Part shown: one piece after another, positions 39,463 through 50,840 of the stretch | Layout of the letters: each line of letters opens with the position of its first letter | How positions within the stretch are numbered: the first letter of the stretch is position 1 | Assembly: GCA_025642065.1 (NCBI GenBank) | Contig: JAODUP010000126.1 | Span: forward strand, 410,001-474,000 | Direction of reading: 5' to 3' | Source of the DNA: Paralvinella palmiformis | Taxonomy: Eukaryota > Annelida > Polychaeta > Terebellida > Alvinellidae | DNA: 64,000 nucleotides | Program-made: the position numbers and the translations under genes | The notes under the pieces: model-generated | Told to the model about the DNA's origin: nothing | What the model saw: the letters and a program-made list of their open reading frames with translations, nothing else | Database searches by the model: none

Positions 39463-39977
39463 TCTGGATACACGTCAAGACGAAAATCCGGATTAAAACG
39501 CGCGGATTAATCCCAGAATCTTCTGATCGGCAACTAGAGAAGATGAAAAAAACCTGATGGTACTGTACGCTCTGATTCTTTCAAAACCGACCACAATCAA
39601 TACCTTCCTCGTGCCATTAGAACATATTTGTCATATTGGTCTTTTGAAGTGAGAACGCCGGTGTCATCCCTTAATATTCCCCGTCTTCCCAGCACATCAT
39701 ACGTCTATCTCGGTCGCGAGTGACCAGAGTTTTGTAATGGTTTGTTAATACTTAGCGGCGTTCCAGACAAACAAACCCCGCCGGTTTACAATAATATTGA
39801 TAAACCCTTAATGGACGACTACTGCGGGGCCAATGGCCACAACGTCAGAATGTTTCGGCTCAGCTCAAGTTTAGGGTTCATTTTCACTCTAACCTGCTCC
39901 AGACTGAGAGACCCCACGGATCTCACCCTGCATTAGCCTTATCCTGGATCTGGGGAGGATAGAAGATTTAAACTTAC
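39463..39977. other. Non-repetitive stretch without a recognised gene
   Basis: Unusually free of simple repeats for this window. A 64-codon plus frame at 39742-39936 has mixed composition but matches no family. It lies just 3' (minus direction) of the candidate exon at 39978-40054, so undetected coding or UTR sequence is possible. Confidence 0.4.
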
Positions 39978-40054
39978 CATGTCTCATTGACGAACTGAAT
40001 ATATCTGACGCCAGAGACACGGATATGGCTGTGGTCGGCTAGATCAGGTGCTTC
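39978..40054 (-). CDS. Candidate internal coding exon, unidentified gene
   Basis: The minus strand shows CCTTTTTGGCCTCAG as acceptor and ATG|GTAAGTTT as a near-consensus donor around 77 bp. Exactly one of three frames is open, reading EAPDLADHSHIRVSGVRYIQ and then FVNET plus a split codon. The residue mix and clean splice sites look like real coding sequence. No family is recognised and no neighbouring exon could be joined, so the parent gene would have to extend through large introns. Confidence 0.42.
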
Positions 40055-40072
40055 CTGAGGCCAAAAAGGTCA

Positions 40073-40106
<34 letters not shown>

Positions 40107-41084
40107 TCGGAGAAGAGCCTGCTATAGCTACGAACAGGCGGGGTCAGTTTATGGTTCCAGATAACGGAATTCCGTGTGAGGGCTTTAATGGTACTCATAC
40201 AGAGAGAGAGAGAGAGAGAGAGGGAGAGAAAGAGGACACGGTGCCCTAACGCGGGATTATAGCTGAGGTTAACAGTTAATGGGCCACATGCTACAACATC
40301 CGACAGAATCTTGTCTCTCTAACTGTCTACTATAGTACACCACAATGAGAGAGAGAGAGGGGGGGTTGGTTGTGTGTGATGCGGCTATTGCCAACAGACA
40401 ATAACATAGGCCGGGGCACCGAATGCTGAAAATAACATCTGTCTATTGTACATACCATGGATCAATTATCTCTCTTTTATTATACACAGCCATAGATCAG
40501 TATGTCACTCCATTGTACAATGTACACAGAACGGACTATTATATATCATTCTCCACTGTACATACCACAGATCAATACGTCATGCCAGTGTACATACCGT
40601 AGGTCACTATTACATGTCCTTCTTGTACATACCATAGACCAGTACACCTTTCCTGTGTACATACCACAGACCAGTATACCACTTCGCTGTACAAATCAAA
40701 GCCCAATTCTTGATACGTAATACAACAAACACCCACATCAATCATGTGTACAGAAAACATACACGTACATCTGTTCACTGTACAACAAAAAATACACAAG
40801 TGGATATCAAAGAACACATATCCAAGGCTCCCCCGGGGTGGGGGGGGGGGTTACCAGGACATAACAACAGTACGTCTGCCTTTACTTCCAAACATAAACA
40901 ATAACAAAACTCTGTGATCTGTGGTCATCACTCCGACAAAATATCGGCCACGAGACTGATCTAATAAATGATGATCTAACACTAAGGTATCATCAGCTAA
41001 CGGAATAAAGACACTACCTGACACTGACCAACAGCAATAAGATAGGTGTAAAGTATTGTCTTCATTATCTGTTGTTGTTTTGTT
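40055..41084. repeat. Non-coding stretch with a degenerate 40-45-bp repeat
   Basis: Between about 40445 and 40700 a motif TGTACATACCAYAGAYCAGT recurs about six times at 40-45-bp spacing, with variable sequence between. (TG)n lies at about 40076-40105, (GA)n at about 40199-40235 and a G run near 40840. No gene supported. Confidence 0.65.
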
Positions 41085-41142
41085 GTTCCGGGAGAATCCC
41101 CAGGCTGTCGCTTATTCGGCACAGCCTCTATGTTGGCTGTCA
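41085..41142 (-). mobile_element. SINE family 2 tail fragment
   Basis: GGGAGAATCCCCAGGCTGTC and GGCACAGCCTCTATGTTGG match the distal part of the SINE at 61924-62255 with only a few differences. They lie in the same orientation and are followed on the low-coordinate side by a T/G-rich (A/C-rich on the element strand) tail. The tRNA head is absent, as in a 5'-truncated insertion. Confidence 0.75.
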
Positions 41143-41497
41143 TCAAAGACACCGCTATATATATATATATATATATATATATTAACATAACTACCAATGC
41201 CGTGCCAGATTACTTCTGGAGAGAGAGAGATCGAAGCCTTTGTATGACCAATTAGAGGTCAGAGACGGAGTCTGCTAAAACATAATGGGCGTTGATGATT
41301 GTATCCAGGAGACAGGGGGGGGGGAGTTGGTGTTATGCACCCATCCGTTTCACTCCCATCAGCTGGCATTGCATTACATTACATGGACCAAGGATACGCG
41401 GGCTGGGTGTTACCCATACATCTGGATATAGTCTGTGCCAGTACCTTATTCCACACTGCTAAAACACAAACCCGCACGCACACCCAGTATTGCCATC

Positions 41498-41541
<44 letters not shown>

Positions 41542-42571
41542 CCCCTGGGGAGCCCAAAGGAATGTGCACTTTTCCCTCTGAAGGTCACCCTTGCCGAGAG
41601 CTGTCATTATAGGCCACTGACCACAAATAGACTGCTATAACAGAACCCCCCCCCACACACCGAACTGATGACATTACCGAAACTCAACCAGGTGGACTAA
41701 ACTATGTGTTTACACTCTCCACTAGATGGCGCCAGCTGACGGAATGACAGCGAGAACGTTTTTATCAAATCTCGGTCCTTTGCTACATCAACACACACAC
41801 ACAGATATGGCCTCCTGATACGGTTAAGACATTCTGACAAGGACAGACATAGTACACGATTATACAAACAGCGGATCTATATTATAGAGGGTTTATCACA
41901 TAAAAAGCCGACGGTGCCGCCATCTATATAGACAATTACAATGGCCTCCTATCATCGCTCACACCAAATAACAGGTAACATTTTGGGAGTTAATAATCGT
42001 TATATTGTTGCCTTTGATGGCACTTTTTCTCGTCGTATTGTCCTCATAGTTCAGTTCGATTCAACAACATTGCCAATCTTAGGCACACGCTTTCGACTAA
42101 CACACACATACATACGGTTTCATATGACTAAATTAGCTCTAATGCTACAGCCCGATCATGACCAATCGATTACGCCCACTACTTATTATTAGCCCCATCC
42201 TGAAGGACTTAATAGGGCCAAAACACCCCCCACACAAATCCACCAACCTCCCGCTTAATCCAAATCGACGAGGCCGGAACGGTATTATTCATATATAATT
42301 ACCTGGCTGCTGCTGTCCGATTGATTCAGGCCAGGTACCTGTCTATCGAGTAAAGGACTAAATATTAACAAAGCCAAGAATGGTGTTACATAATAAATAT
42401 ATATTACATTTAATCCACAGTCGGCACGTGACCTGGGCCTCTTGATAAGAGACCCAGCAACAGTTAGCTGGCATTATAATCTGACGTAACAGGGTGGTAT
42501 CTGTGTAACAAGCCAAACTGGCTACATCAAGTACACATACATAAATATAGGTTAATGTGTGTATGTTGTGT

Positions 42572-42618
<47 letters not shown>

Positions 42619-44034
42619 TATTGTTATATTATTCGCAACTGGTATACAAGTGTTTTAATCTAATATACAGTACATGATGTACTTGTGTATAATATGATGT
42701 ACTGTACATCACATACGTATACAGAGAGCGGTTATATACTTATATGACACTTTATTTATTTTATATTAGGTGATAAAATAAAGACATTCAGCTAAATAAA
42801 CCACACACACCATCATGCGTAAAAATGGCTCCATAATAGTGTGCCTGCCACCATCATCGACCATACCGAGTTCGAACATCCAACAAGGTAAATTGTTCTC
42901 AGACCTGTGGGCCCCGAGTCATGAATAAATAGAGAACAGATGTGACCGACAAGTCCGCGGCGAAACCGCCGCCATTGAGCCGAATGTGGCCGCATGCCAT
43001 ATACTCCCTGTGGGAGTTGAGTCGGTGTACCAATGTCCAGGTCAGCTCGGCTCATCATGTCCGAGGAGCCCACGGAGCCAGACGAACAATGGGCTAAACA
43101 TAAGCTATATGTCAGTGTCGTAATTATCCCTAATTAGTTTATCAGTGGTGCCATCTAGTGGCTACATCCTACTATACTGTATAATGATTGTTCTATTCAC
43201 CACAATCTCAGGCAACGCATAATGACGAGCTTAGCCCATATATATATATATACGTGTGTATATGTGTGTGTCAAGTCGTAAAACGGGCCAGGAATAAGCA
43301 AATAATGTACAGGTGTCATAATTGTTTTTATTTATGATATTTGTCATCAGCCTGTGATAATATTACAGATGAGATGAGAGCCCAGCAGCTACTAATTGTA
43401 TATGTCGAGTGTACAGGTGTATAAGGTGATTAATGTGTTAGTATGGCGATGTAGAGGGGTTAAGTTAGCCTTAGGGCGCCGGCTCTATCTGTAAGCAAAA
43501 CAACATTTAGATATCTGTACAATGGTCATCATAGCGACTCTCTATCTATGTCGAAATATGGATAGGCTATGGGGTTGAAGGAGATCCCACCCCCCCCCCC
43601 GACACACACACCAGTAAATACCACCACACACTATTTATAAATAATACGTATACAAAGTCATAGAGTGCTCTCCCACATCTCGGTTCACACACACACACAC
43701 ACCCACACACACACACGGACCTAGGTCGCACATTAATTCTTCATCTAGTCCTGAACTATATCCCATAAAAAATAGATTCATCATCATCATCATCATCACT
43801 TTATAAAACAGTCTACTAGTGTACAACACCATCCCCTCTCATCAAACCCGCAATCATTATTTCATAATTTTTTTATGACCCACTCCCATATGTCAGAGAG
43901 AAGAAGATGGGTAAATATGACAAGCCAGAGAGCAAATACGAGTCATCATCATCTTAATGTCATCGGGTCACATGTCCAGGCACATTAACTGGTCTATCAA
44001 TAAAACTTGTTTATTTAATAGTTGATATCTGAGC

Positions 44035-44070
<36 letters not shown>

Positions 44071-44083
44071 TTTTTCAATGCAG
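41143..44083. other. Non-coding stretch
   Basis: (TA)n lies at about 41155-41182, 41500-41537 and 42577-42606, with CA arrays near 43686. CTCF-core-like motifs occur at 41719-41734 and 43147-43161. A short perfect palindrome region near 42666-42712 contains ATGTACTGTACAT. A GC-rich minus-strand frame at 42813-43073 has plausible composition but no recognised family. No gene supported. Confidence 0.5.
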
Positions 44084-44318
44084 TTTATGTGGACACACAC
44101 ACACACACACACACACAGATGAAGAACGCCAAGAGCTGACAGATATGTTTTATTGGCATGTTGGTGCTGGCACCAAGCCAACTGGCATCCGTGCCAAGAA
44201 ACACCAGACCCGGGGCCGAGGCACTGAAAAGAACATATTACATTATAAAAGATCCTTCACAAACCTGGCTCTGTCACAACTCCGACGGAACAGAGAATTA
44301 CTTGGACTAGGGTTATAA
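44084..44318 (+). CDS. Candidate terminal coding exon, unidentified gene
   Basis: A strong acceptor (TTTTTTCAATGCAG, AG at 44082-44083) precedes 235 bp with one open frame ending at TAA (44316-44318). The first part translates a (CA)n tract into His/Thr. The rest is a lysine/arginine-rich peptide (DEERQELTDMFYWHVGAG, then SFTNLALSQLRRNRELLGL). The position of the (CA)n inside the frame argues against a conserved exon, unless the true acceptor is the CACAG at about 44118. No family recognised and no upstream exon found. Confidence 0.33.
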
Positions 44319-44681
44319 CAGAAGTAATAATAACATTACCTCACTCTAGCCATATCAGAGAGAGATATTGAGAGGAGGTGGTGGGGGGAGGAGGATGGCG
44401 GAACAGTACAGTACTCTGTGATGGAGGTGTTAAAAAAACCTGACAAAAACTTCATCGGCAAATAGACACGTCTCGTATGTGTGAATACGTGCAAATATAA
44501 ATCACACACACACACGTAAGGGCCTCTACTGGGTGGGGGGGGGGGGTATGTTGGTTCAAAGTACAAAGACTCCTCTAACACGGCTCCCTCTGGTGAGGGA
44601 TTCAATTAACATTAATAATGTCTGTCACCTAAAACTGATACTTTATAACGGTAGATTGACATGAAATGCAGCACCCAGCTA

Positions 44682-44716
<35 letters not shown>

Positions 44717-45227
44717 AGATGTGATGGGATTTATTTATTTGTCTGTTTGTTAACTTTCATTCGAAATGGCGATCAAAATTCGGAATGGTAAGCCATTGTA
44801 GCATAAATCAATATTGATATTTAACATTAATATACAAATATGTCGGCTCTGGATCATACATAATATGCTGCTTTTACTGTTGCTACTACACCTGGAAGCC
44901 ATTAATATAGCAGAGTGTATTATAGAGATGGTTGTTGAATAATTAACAGGTAATGAATGATCAGATATGTATTATACTATAGATGGGTTAAGTCGGCAAT
45001 ATGGAGCTACCGTCTGTATAGATCTCTATGTAGAGATATAAATAGATCCAAGTACGTGTGACACACACACACACACACCCGTATATGTGAGCCCATTAAT
45101 CACACGGTGTCACTGACTTATTGAACATTATTGACCCTTCTGTCATTAGGTTAAATAGGTACATGTATCAAAGACAAACACGACCCATACAATACCAAAA
45201 TAGAACACCATAAAACAGTATAACAAC

Positions 45228-45267
<40 letters not shown>
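44319..45267. other. Non-coding stretch
   Basis: Contains a G run near 44537, (TA)n at about 44683-44714, (CA)n near 45060 and a longer (TA)n at about 45229-45269. Nothing gene-like was seen. Confidence 0.65.
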
Positions 45268-45271
<4 letters not shown>

Positions 45272-45402
45272 AAAATATCATAAAATGAATCATCTTTCAT
45301 AGATTTAAACAAATGCGAGACCAAAATTATTTATTTAAATAATTTTGGTCTCACATTTGGATCAATGTGTGTATTTCTAAGTTTGAGATTTTTGATACAC
45401 AC
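45268..45402. repeat. Long palindrome (snap-back inverted repeat)
   Basis: The core at 45310-45359 is a near-perfect inverted repeat: AAATGCGAGACCAAAATTAT and its mirror ATAATTTTGGTCTCACATTT around a central TTATTTAAA, with one mismatch in about 24 bp. Outer partial arms, ATATCAAAAATATC at about 45268 and GAGATTTTTGATAC at about 45386, extend the symmetry. A small foldback element or a recombination product fits. There is no coding content. Confidence 0.75.
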
Positions 45403-46544
45403 ACACTGCCATCTTGTTGTTTAGCACACAATGATAGAAGCTGAGGATTTGGTAAAGGTGAAGGTCATTACTGGTGGGATATGACCCCACTGAGGGTACA
45501 ATTAACTCGATATACCGAGAACATTGGGAGGTCCATCCACACCAAAATGACCCTAGGAAGACCATCTGAATGCAAGAAACTTTATACCATTGAAGAAATG
45601 TTTACAGCGCGCGCAGCGGCAGAGGCGCCTCCTCCCCCAGCTCCCTGACCAGGTGCTTTATTGGACAGACCGTGATGGCAAGAACTGGCAAAAACCATAA
45701 CACCAGTTCTGTTTATCTGCCGACTACGACCCCCCCCCAGTTGAACTGAACGAATTTATTCAAGATGGATTCGTAAAGCTTGAACGGGCTGCAGCCTCCG
45801 GCTTGCCAACTACCAGAGACGGGGGGGGGGGGGTGAACAGTGGGAGAGAGACAGGCAGTAAACATCCCAACACCAACCTGGTGTATTCATGACAGGAAAG
45901 ATTAGCCTCAACCTAGCTACATACTAGCAAAGAACAACTGAGTATATCCGCTATAGACTAGTGGATGGGTTACCCTTCTACCGACAGACAGACAGACAGA
46001 CAGACAGACAGAGAGGCCACACGCTATTTGCCGCATTAAAACAAATTATAGTTTTGTGCCAAAGCCGCAATTACGAAACCAGATATAAAACTATTCTGTG
46101 ATGTTGAGAAAGAGCTCTCTTCTGATTCAAACAACTTCCTCCATTTGTGTGTGTGTGTGTGTGTGTGTATCTATCTATCTATCTTCTCTAGGAGACCCCC
46201 ATTTGGAATGGTGCACATCAAACTGTTGTTTTGTCACCGTTTGTCCAATTACATTACACCATTAAGAACTCTAATAATAATTTTTACTTCCCCCATATCA
46301 GTATCCCAGCCAAACCACAACATTACCAATGTCCCTGATATAACGATATACATAATACAGGGAAAGTGGTTTATGTAGTATAGAACAAATACTACATTCC
46401 TCCAGAAATCAAGTTTTGTGTGTGGCCATTAAAACTCGACAACAGAGGTCCATTGTTACCAATCGGGGACAAGAACAACATTGTTTAATACAAGGATAAT
46501 ACATCAGCCAATACGTAACAAAATCCTGCTCCATACAAGACACT

Positions 46545-46590
<46 letters not shown>

Positions 46591-49379
46591 CAGTGCCACC
46601 AGGGTTTGTCGGGGCCATTCCTCCGAGTTAGCGGTTTGGCTCTCATAAATTTGGACGAGAGATGTGGACCAGAATACAAGAACCACTCGGCCATATATAT
46701 GTACTAGGCCGAGATTGGCGTATCCGACCGTTCAGGAATAGCAACACCCCTTCCTCCTGGATGCAGGCATTCCACCGGATGACTCGTCTTCCAGGCCGCA
46801 ACGTAAACACCAAAGACAATCAGTCAGCCGAGCTATCAGAGCGTTAATATTAATATTATAGAAGGTGGCTAAGTATCAAGGTCACCTGACAAACATCAAT
46901 GACACAGAGGTACTGTGTGTGTGTGTGTGTGTGCTGTCTCTTAAAGCGCTTACCTAATACAAACCACTCCGTACAAACTAAATATGCACACCGCATCGAA
47001 CCACATTATACATGGTTAGGAACACACACACACACACACACACAAAAGGGTTAAACATTCTTGGTACAAAAATCTCTAACCACAGAGAGAGAGTAGATGT
47101 TAGTTCAGAGGAAATCGTATCCTCTTGAATGTTGACGCTGACGAGAAAACCACATCTGATTGTTGGAAGTGGTAGGAAAAACCAGCAATCAAGAGCCACA
47201 GATCTGCAAACAATCAGTCTTTTTTCACGGCACAGACTTACATTTGCCAGAGAGCAAGCAAACTAGTTCCGCCCGCTCCGTGATCGGGTGGCGGTGATAA
47301 ATTGACTTTCACTTGAGCAGCTTCACCAGCCGATGAAGGCTAGTTCTTAACGGAGTCGGTATTAGCGTCAATTCAGCCGTCAAAGAAATGTAATTAATCC
47401 GACGTCGGCGTTCTGGATACATTAATCCCATCACGTAATCACCGTTTCACTCGCATCCGACACGATATGGAGAGGTGGCGAAAAACCAACGCCGGTCAAT
47501 TACCGAAACGGGAAGCGGCGCCGGGTATATCTCGTTAATGAGCTCCGCATATTGTACGTCGAGTATCCTTATTGTCGCACTTCGGACATGGTATGGAGAT
47601 TAGTTGATGATAAGACCTTTTTTTTCATCTTCATTTCGGCGAGCTGTCCGTTATCTGGCAGCGCGCCAAGACGACTATCGCCTAAGCTAATGGCGTGCCA
47701 GCGCCTACTATCGGTGCCAATATTCACTGCGCTATGATTGATGACTTTCCGGATTGAAATCCGGATCAAATGATTCTCGGCTCGCGGTTACAAGTGGTGG
47801 CAGCAAGTTGTACAATTAAAATGCCGCCACCTCCTCCTCACGCCAAATGTAGCAGTCGGCAGGAGAAACGACTACACTCCGGCTGTGGAACGTTGATTAA
47901 TACACGTTAAGAACAAAACGATCAGTTCTAGCAACAAAAACCCGAACTCATTAACTGCCTATTCCGAGTATCCGGGTGGCCGGTAGGCGGGCGTATTTAG
48001 GGAAATCACCCGAGGCACCTTACTGGGGAGCTGAACAAAGGACAAAATAGGATGGTAACCAGCTGTTTGTTTCCGAGTTCGGATGACGGACAGCCAACAG
48101 CAATCAACCTTTGACTGGCCAGAGAAGGAAAGAGAGACAGAGAACTAGCTTCCATACACACACAGACATATATATGCCATACACCTGCCTCAGACCAGTG
48201 TGGGAAAGACGAGGTCTTCCTCGCCGATGCCCGCCCCACTTATGATAAGCGTTGCACTTAAGCAAGCCGACCCTACAATAGAGCACTTCCGCTGGACAGT
48301 GTGCGGCACTCACACCACAATAAAACGTTCTTCTCGAAATGGGATCTTCTACAGCATCCTGTGTACGTTGTGGGATACTCGGACGCCACCGATCGGTGCA
48401 CTAATATAAGACACGCACACTCACACTCTATTACCCAAAGCCTTGCATGGTCTCAATATATCAGCATTAAGACCCAGAAGGCCTGGCACGGTCTTGCCAT
48501 TTTTTCCAGACCCGGAGATTGCACGCTACCAGGCACAAGACTTCATCTTCCTGCACATAAAAGATAATATCTTTTTAATGGCCACTATCAGTTTACAAAA
48601 GTGATTTCCTGTCTCCCGAGTATCGTCTTACTTTTGGCCAATGCTGTCTCTCAGCTATTTACCATAACAATGTAATCCTGTAGACCTGTCCAGATCTGAA
48701 ATATCATCATCATCATCATCTGAAGATATCTCCATCACAGACAGCATATCACAGCTAAACTCTCTCCAGAGTGATACATTCTCTAATAAAGGTAACACCC
48801 ACAAATGGTAAAGGTAGGATGTCCACAGAATATATATATATACTGATATGATGTAGGAAGGGGTTCATCTTCAGAACAAGTTACAGCTTGTATAGGGGTG
48901 ATAACGCGTGTACACTCAAGTGTCTAGTACCATATGATGTACACTACTGAGTACAAATTATTGTAGAAATGTGTAGATCTATACCTCGGACACACACACA
49001 CACAAATTATCCAAGATGAACAGGGATAATGCTTACAAATACAGTGGGATAAAACACTGTTTACGCTGTATGATCTGGGGTAGGGATGAACAATGGCTTA
49101 AGTACCTCGAAACAATAAGCTATATTATAGATCTAGTCTAGTAAGGTATGACAACACCTGTATAATGATGTGTACATCTGGTACAATATATATATATTTC
49201 ATTTGTCAGTGTGGTTAAGAGGCAGGTAAACATAATACGAAAGCCAGCATTATATCGTCGACTAGACCAGACACCGATATTGATCAATTCATTCCTGTCA
49301 GCCACCATCTGACCACAAATATAATTATCTTTGACTAAAACATGCTAAACGTCATGATATAATTCGTCCAATTCTGGCA

Positions 49380-49417
<38 letters not shown>

Positions 49418-49494
49418 CAGCTAACAAACGGCCCTAACAGTACTAAGAACGCTACATCAGCGGCACCAAGAATGGTGAAAAATCGTGTACTCAC
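45403..49494. other. Non-coding stretch 3' of the FAM53-like coding exons
   Basis: Holds (GACA)n at about 45983-46012, (TG)n near 46145, (TA)n at about 46546-46588, CA arrays near 47029 and 49381-49416, and GC-rich unique sequence at about 47220-47800. The missing last exon of the FAM53-like gene should lie here or further left. I looked for a minus-strand exon ending in a D-[IL]-x-x-I-E-[EN]-N-type C-terminus and did not find one. A plus frame at 46662-46847 reads smoothly but is unrecognised. Confidence 0.5.
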
Positions 49495-50216
49495 TTGCAT
49501 CTTTTCGAAGTCTAAGCAAGGCCTCTGAATCACAGTTGCATCGCTGACATCACTGGAGTTTGTCTGCCTGTGGCGCTTCCGAGGCGAGACCGAACACAGG
49601 CGGACGGTTTTTGGCGAGAGGTTGGCCAAAAACAGCGGCGCCGGCGGAGGGGGCGGCAGAGTCTGGCCGAGTTTCGGAACACCTTTGGGTGGGGAAGAAC
49701 TGAAGTTTAGGGGCTTCGGCTCGCCGAACAGGTCGCGCAGTTCCTCGTCAGACGACCCGGAGCTGTCGTCGCACGAGTTGCACCGGTTCACCTGCGACCA
49801 CTTGCGTTTCTCCGGATGTAGCTCGTGGTTGGTACAGTTGATGATGGTCAGCTCGTCCTCAGAACTGTGACGGTCGAACTCGGCCGAGCTACTCGGCTCG
49901 TAATCCAGACTGCAGCGCTCGTAGTCGGAACTGCCGGCGGGCGACTCCCGATCCAGATGAGTATTATAGTACTGGCCGCAGCCCGCGGGGTGGTGATGGT
50001 GGTGGGGGTGGCGGTGGTGGGACAGCGGCTGGAAACAGACATTCGACTGGTTGACTAGCTGAAAGGGTCTCTTCGACATCGAACTGATCGGGCTGGCCGA
50101 GGACTGCATCGGAGACTGGTGGTGATATCCAGCGGATGACGTCATCGTGAAGTGGGCTAAAGACGGCTGCACCTGAGGCTTGTAGTTTTCCTGATCGCGT
50201 TTGGACTGCATAGCTG
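49495..50216 (-). CDS. FAM53: FAM53-family protein, coding exon 3 (large central exon)
   Basis: This 722-bp exon encodes residues 49-289 of the model. It is serine/proline-rich with a His-rich tract (about residues 80-95), an acidic serine cluster (DDSSGSSDEELRDLFGE) and a basic SPRKRHR cluster near residue 260. The exon ends in RPCLDFEKMQ. Vertebrate FAM53A/B/C carry a KRRxE basic segment followed by RPSLDFxKM or RPSLDLxKM at the same relative place, which is the main reason for the assignment. The acceptor AG at 50217-50218 follows a pure C tract. The donor is CAA|GTGAGT in phase 0, so at least one more exon must follow; it was not found. Known family roles are nuclear regulators: FAM53B promotes beta-catenin nuclear entry and FAM53C interacts with DYRK1A. 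The open frame upstream of the acceptor (YPPPPPPAA) is intronic. Confidence 0.75.
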
Positions 50217-50773
50217 CTGGGGGGGGGGGGGGAGGGTAGAGGTTAAATAAATAAGACATTATTCAACTTTGTGACCACGCAAGGATCATTCACATTATGG
50301 AACGCGGGACGCTTTCAAACCCATGACCGGTGTTTTTGTACCATGATTTTAGCAAGTTTCTCACACATTAGTTAGCCATGATATTATGTTTAAATCGCTT
50401 TGTTGGCACCGGTTCCAGAAAGCTGGTGATGCTTCTCAGGAAAGAGCGCCACCTGCCAAAATACAATGAAGGTCTTGGCTCGTATGACATCAGCGACGAG
50501 ATAAAAATGTTTACAGGTGGTACGGGGATGCAAATTTGGCCGACGATCATGTGATTAGTAACCAAGTGGTTTAAAATATTGGCTTATTTACTTAAAGATG
50601 AAATCAGAATTTCGGCTCATCGTGCGATTCTATACTGCGTGAATACGATGTAAATATAGAACCTTTTACAGACAGCATAAAAATAGATATCATACATATT
50701 ACAAGTTTAAACACACAGAGGTTCATTATTAATGATCCAGCGCCTCTCATGAAGTCATAAAGATTCTACATAC
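50217..50773 (-). other. FAM53-like intron 2
   Basis: A 557-bp GT-AG intron (GTATGT donor; acceptor CCCCCCAG). It is phase 1: the leftover G of exon 2 joins CA of exon 3 to make Ala. It contains a CTCF-like AGCGCCACCTGCCA at 50444-50457 and no simple repeat except the C/G homopolymer at the acceptor. Confidence 0.75.
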
Positions 50774-50840
50774 CTTCTTCTATAGCTTGAAGCTCGGCAT
50801 TCTCTTCATCTGATTCTGTACCTGAGTCGTGATCCTCCAC
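50774..50840 (-). CDS. FAM53: FAM53-family protein, coding exon 2
   Basis: A 67-bp exon with acceptor GGTGTTTGTTTCAG and donor GAAG|GTATGT. It encodes 22 residues, acidic throughout: VEDHDSGTESDEENAELQ followed by AIEE. Its entry phase (0) matches the donor of exon 1 and its exit phase (1) matches exon 3, so all three exons join into one frame without a stop. The acidic stretch corresponds in position to the variable region following the N-terminal motif of FAM53 proteins. Confidence 0.78.

Noticed and set aside
42813..43073. Last exon of the FAM53-like gene on the minus strand
   Set aside because: The frame is gene-like and one alternative frame contains ENN, but no FAM53 C-terminal motif can be read in phase with the exon 3 donor.
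49345..49494. Read-through of the FAM53 exon 3 frame past KMQ
   Set aside because: A consensus CAA|GTGAGT donor ends the exon and the read-through soon enters a (CA)n-encoded Val-Cys tract.
50217..50259. Start of the FAM53-like protein at the in-frame ATG at 50259 (MSYLFNLYPPPPPPAA)
   Set aside because: These codons lie in the intron upstream of a poly-C/AG acceptor; exon 2 joins in frame at 50216 and the family's N-terminal motif is in the exon at 52692.
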